NCBI GenBank assembly: GCA_001871235.1
Contig: MNUV01000040.1
Span: 1 to 13,763, forward strand
Source: Candidatus Falkowbacteria bacterium CG1_02_41_21
GTDB taxonomy: Bacteria > Patescibacteriota > Patescibacteriia > Patescibacteriales > UBA12465
Reading direction: 5' to 3'
Length of the DNA: 13,763 nucleotides
The notes beneath the pieces are model-generated. The model saw only the letters and a program-made list of their open reading frames with translations, did no database searches and was not told the DNA's origin. Shown here in pieces: positions 13,632 through 13,763 of the stretch. Position 1 is the first letter of the stretch; every line of letters starts with the position of its first letter. The position numbers and the translations under genes were made by a program.

Positions 13632-13763
13632 ATGGCGAGAACCGCATTAATCGTAAAGTCAAAAAGAAAACCGAAATTTTCTACCCGGAAAATTAATCGT
13701 TGTTGGCGTTGTGGTCGGATTCACGGCTACATGTGTGATTTCAATTTATGTCGTATTTGCTTT
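13632..13763 (+). CDS. rpsN: 30S ribosomal protein S14, type Z (partial, C-terminus beyond window)
   Basis: The first 44 codons of uS14, cut by the window end. The peptide begins [20 protein letters not shown] and has CWRC (24-27) and CRIC (40-43), the zinc-binding CxxC-x12-CxxC arrangement of the short type-Z S14 (family length about 61), as in B. subtilis rpsNB and most CPR bacteria. About 17 residues are missing. The start is in a TATATG context, 13 bases after rplE. The position matches the canonical spc order (L24, L5, S14), with S8 expected next. Confidence 0.93.
   Translation, partial: MARTALIVKSKRKPKFSTRKINRCWRCGRIHGYMCDFNLCRICF

Overview
This window is a ribosomal-protein and translation-factor locus from a bacterium, most likely a Candidate Phyla Radiation (Patescibacteria) member of the Parcubacteria type. 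The lineage is inferred from several things: AT-rich intergenic DNA, almost complete absence of Shine-Dalgarno sequences, bacterial-type ribosomal proteins with added low-complexity tails (L3, L22, L23), a zinc-ribbon L24 and type-Z S14, and a compact PDZ-less M50 protease. TAA, TAG and one TGA serve as stops and no gene needs recoding, so the standard bacterial code applies. This argues against the UGA=Gly lineages (Gracilibacteria, SR1).

Layout. Positions 1-107 (minus strand) carry the first 35 codons of a zinc-ribbon protein that may be an insertion-sequence transposase. A strong promoter (276-304) then drives a two-gene unit: an M50 membrane metalloprotease (332-940) and a YdjM/DUF457-like membrane protein (945-1376). 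A second promoter (1391-1419) starts the str cluster: rpsL, rpsG, fusA, a small unknown gene with a Phd/YefM-like N-terminus, tuf, rpsJ. From 6982 the S10 and spc clusters run without a break: rplC, rplD, rplW, rplB, rpsS, rplV, rpsC, rplP, rpmC, rpsQ, rplN, rplX, rplE, then rpsN, which is cut by the window end. The order is canonical. Every gene from rplC onward is on the plus strand with gaps of about 5-30 bases, so this part is probably one transcript.

The genes make both subunits' proteins (S12, S7, S10, S19, S3, S17, S14; L3, L4, L23, L2, L22, L16, L29, L14, L24, L5) and the two elongation GTPases EF-G and EF-Tu. The interesting part is regulation. Four promoter-like pairs have exactly 17-base spacers (276-304, 1391-1419, 4848-4876, 6746-6774). 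Terminator-like hairpins lie in the rpsL leader, between rpsG and fusA, between tuf and rpsJ, and between rpsJ and rplC.

The strongest candidate for something undescribed is the 210-base rpsJ-rplC gap. It has its own promoter, a long irregular stem-loop (6796-6860), and an intrinsic terminator (6937-6960 plus a T-tract) whose 5' arm can instead pair with 6869-6878. This is the architecture of a transcription attenuator for the S10-spc operon. The tuf leader is a second oddity: it holds the only good Shine-Dalgarno-like tract I found before a start codon here, and that tract fits a three-codon mini-ORF better than tuf itself.
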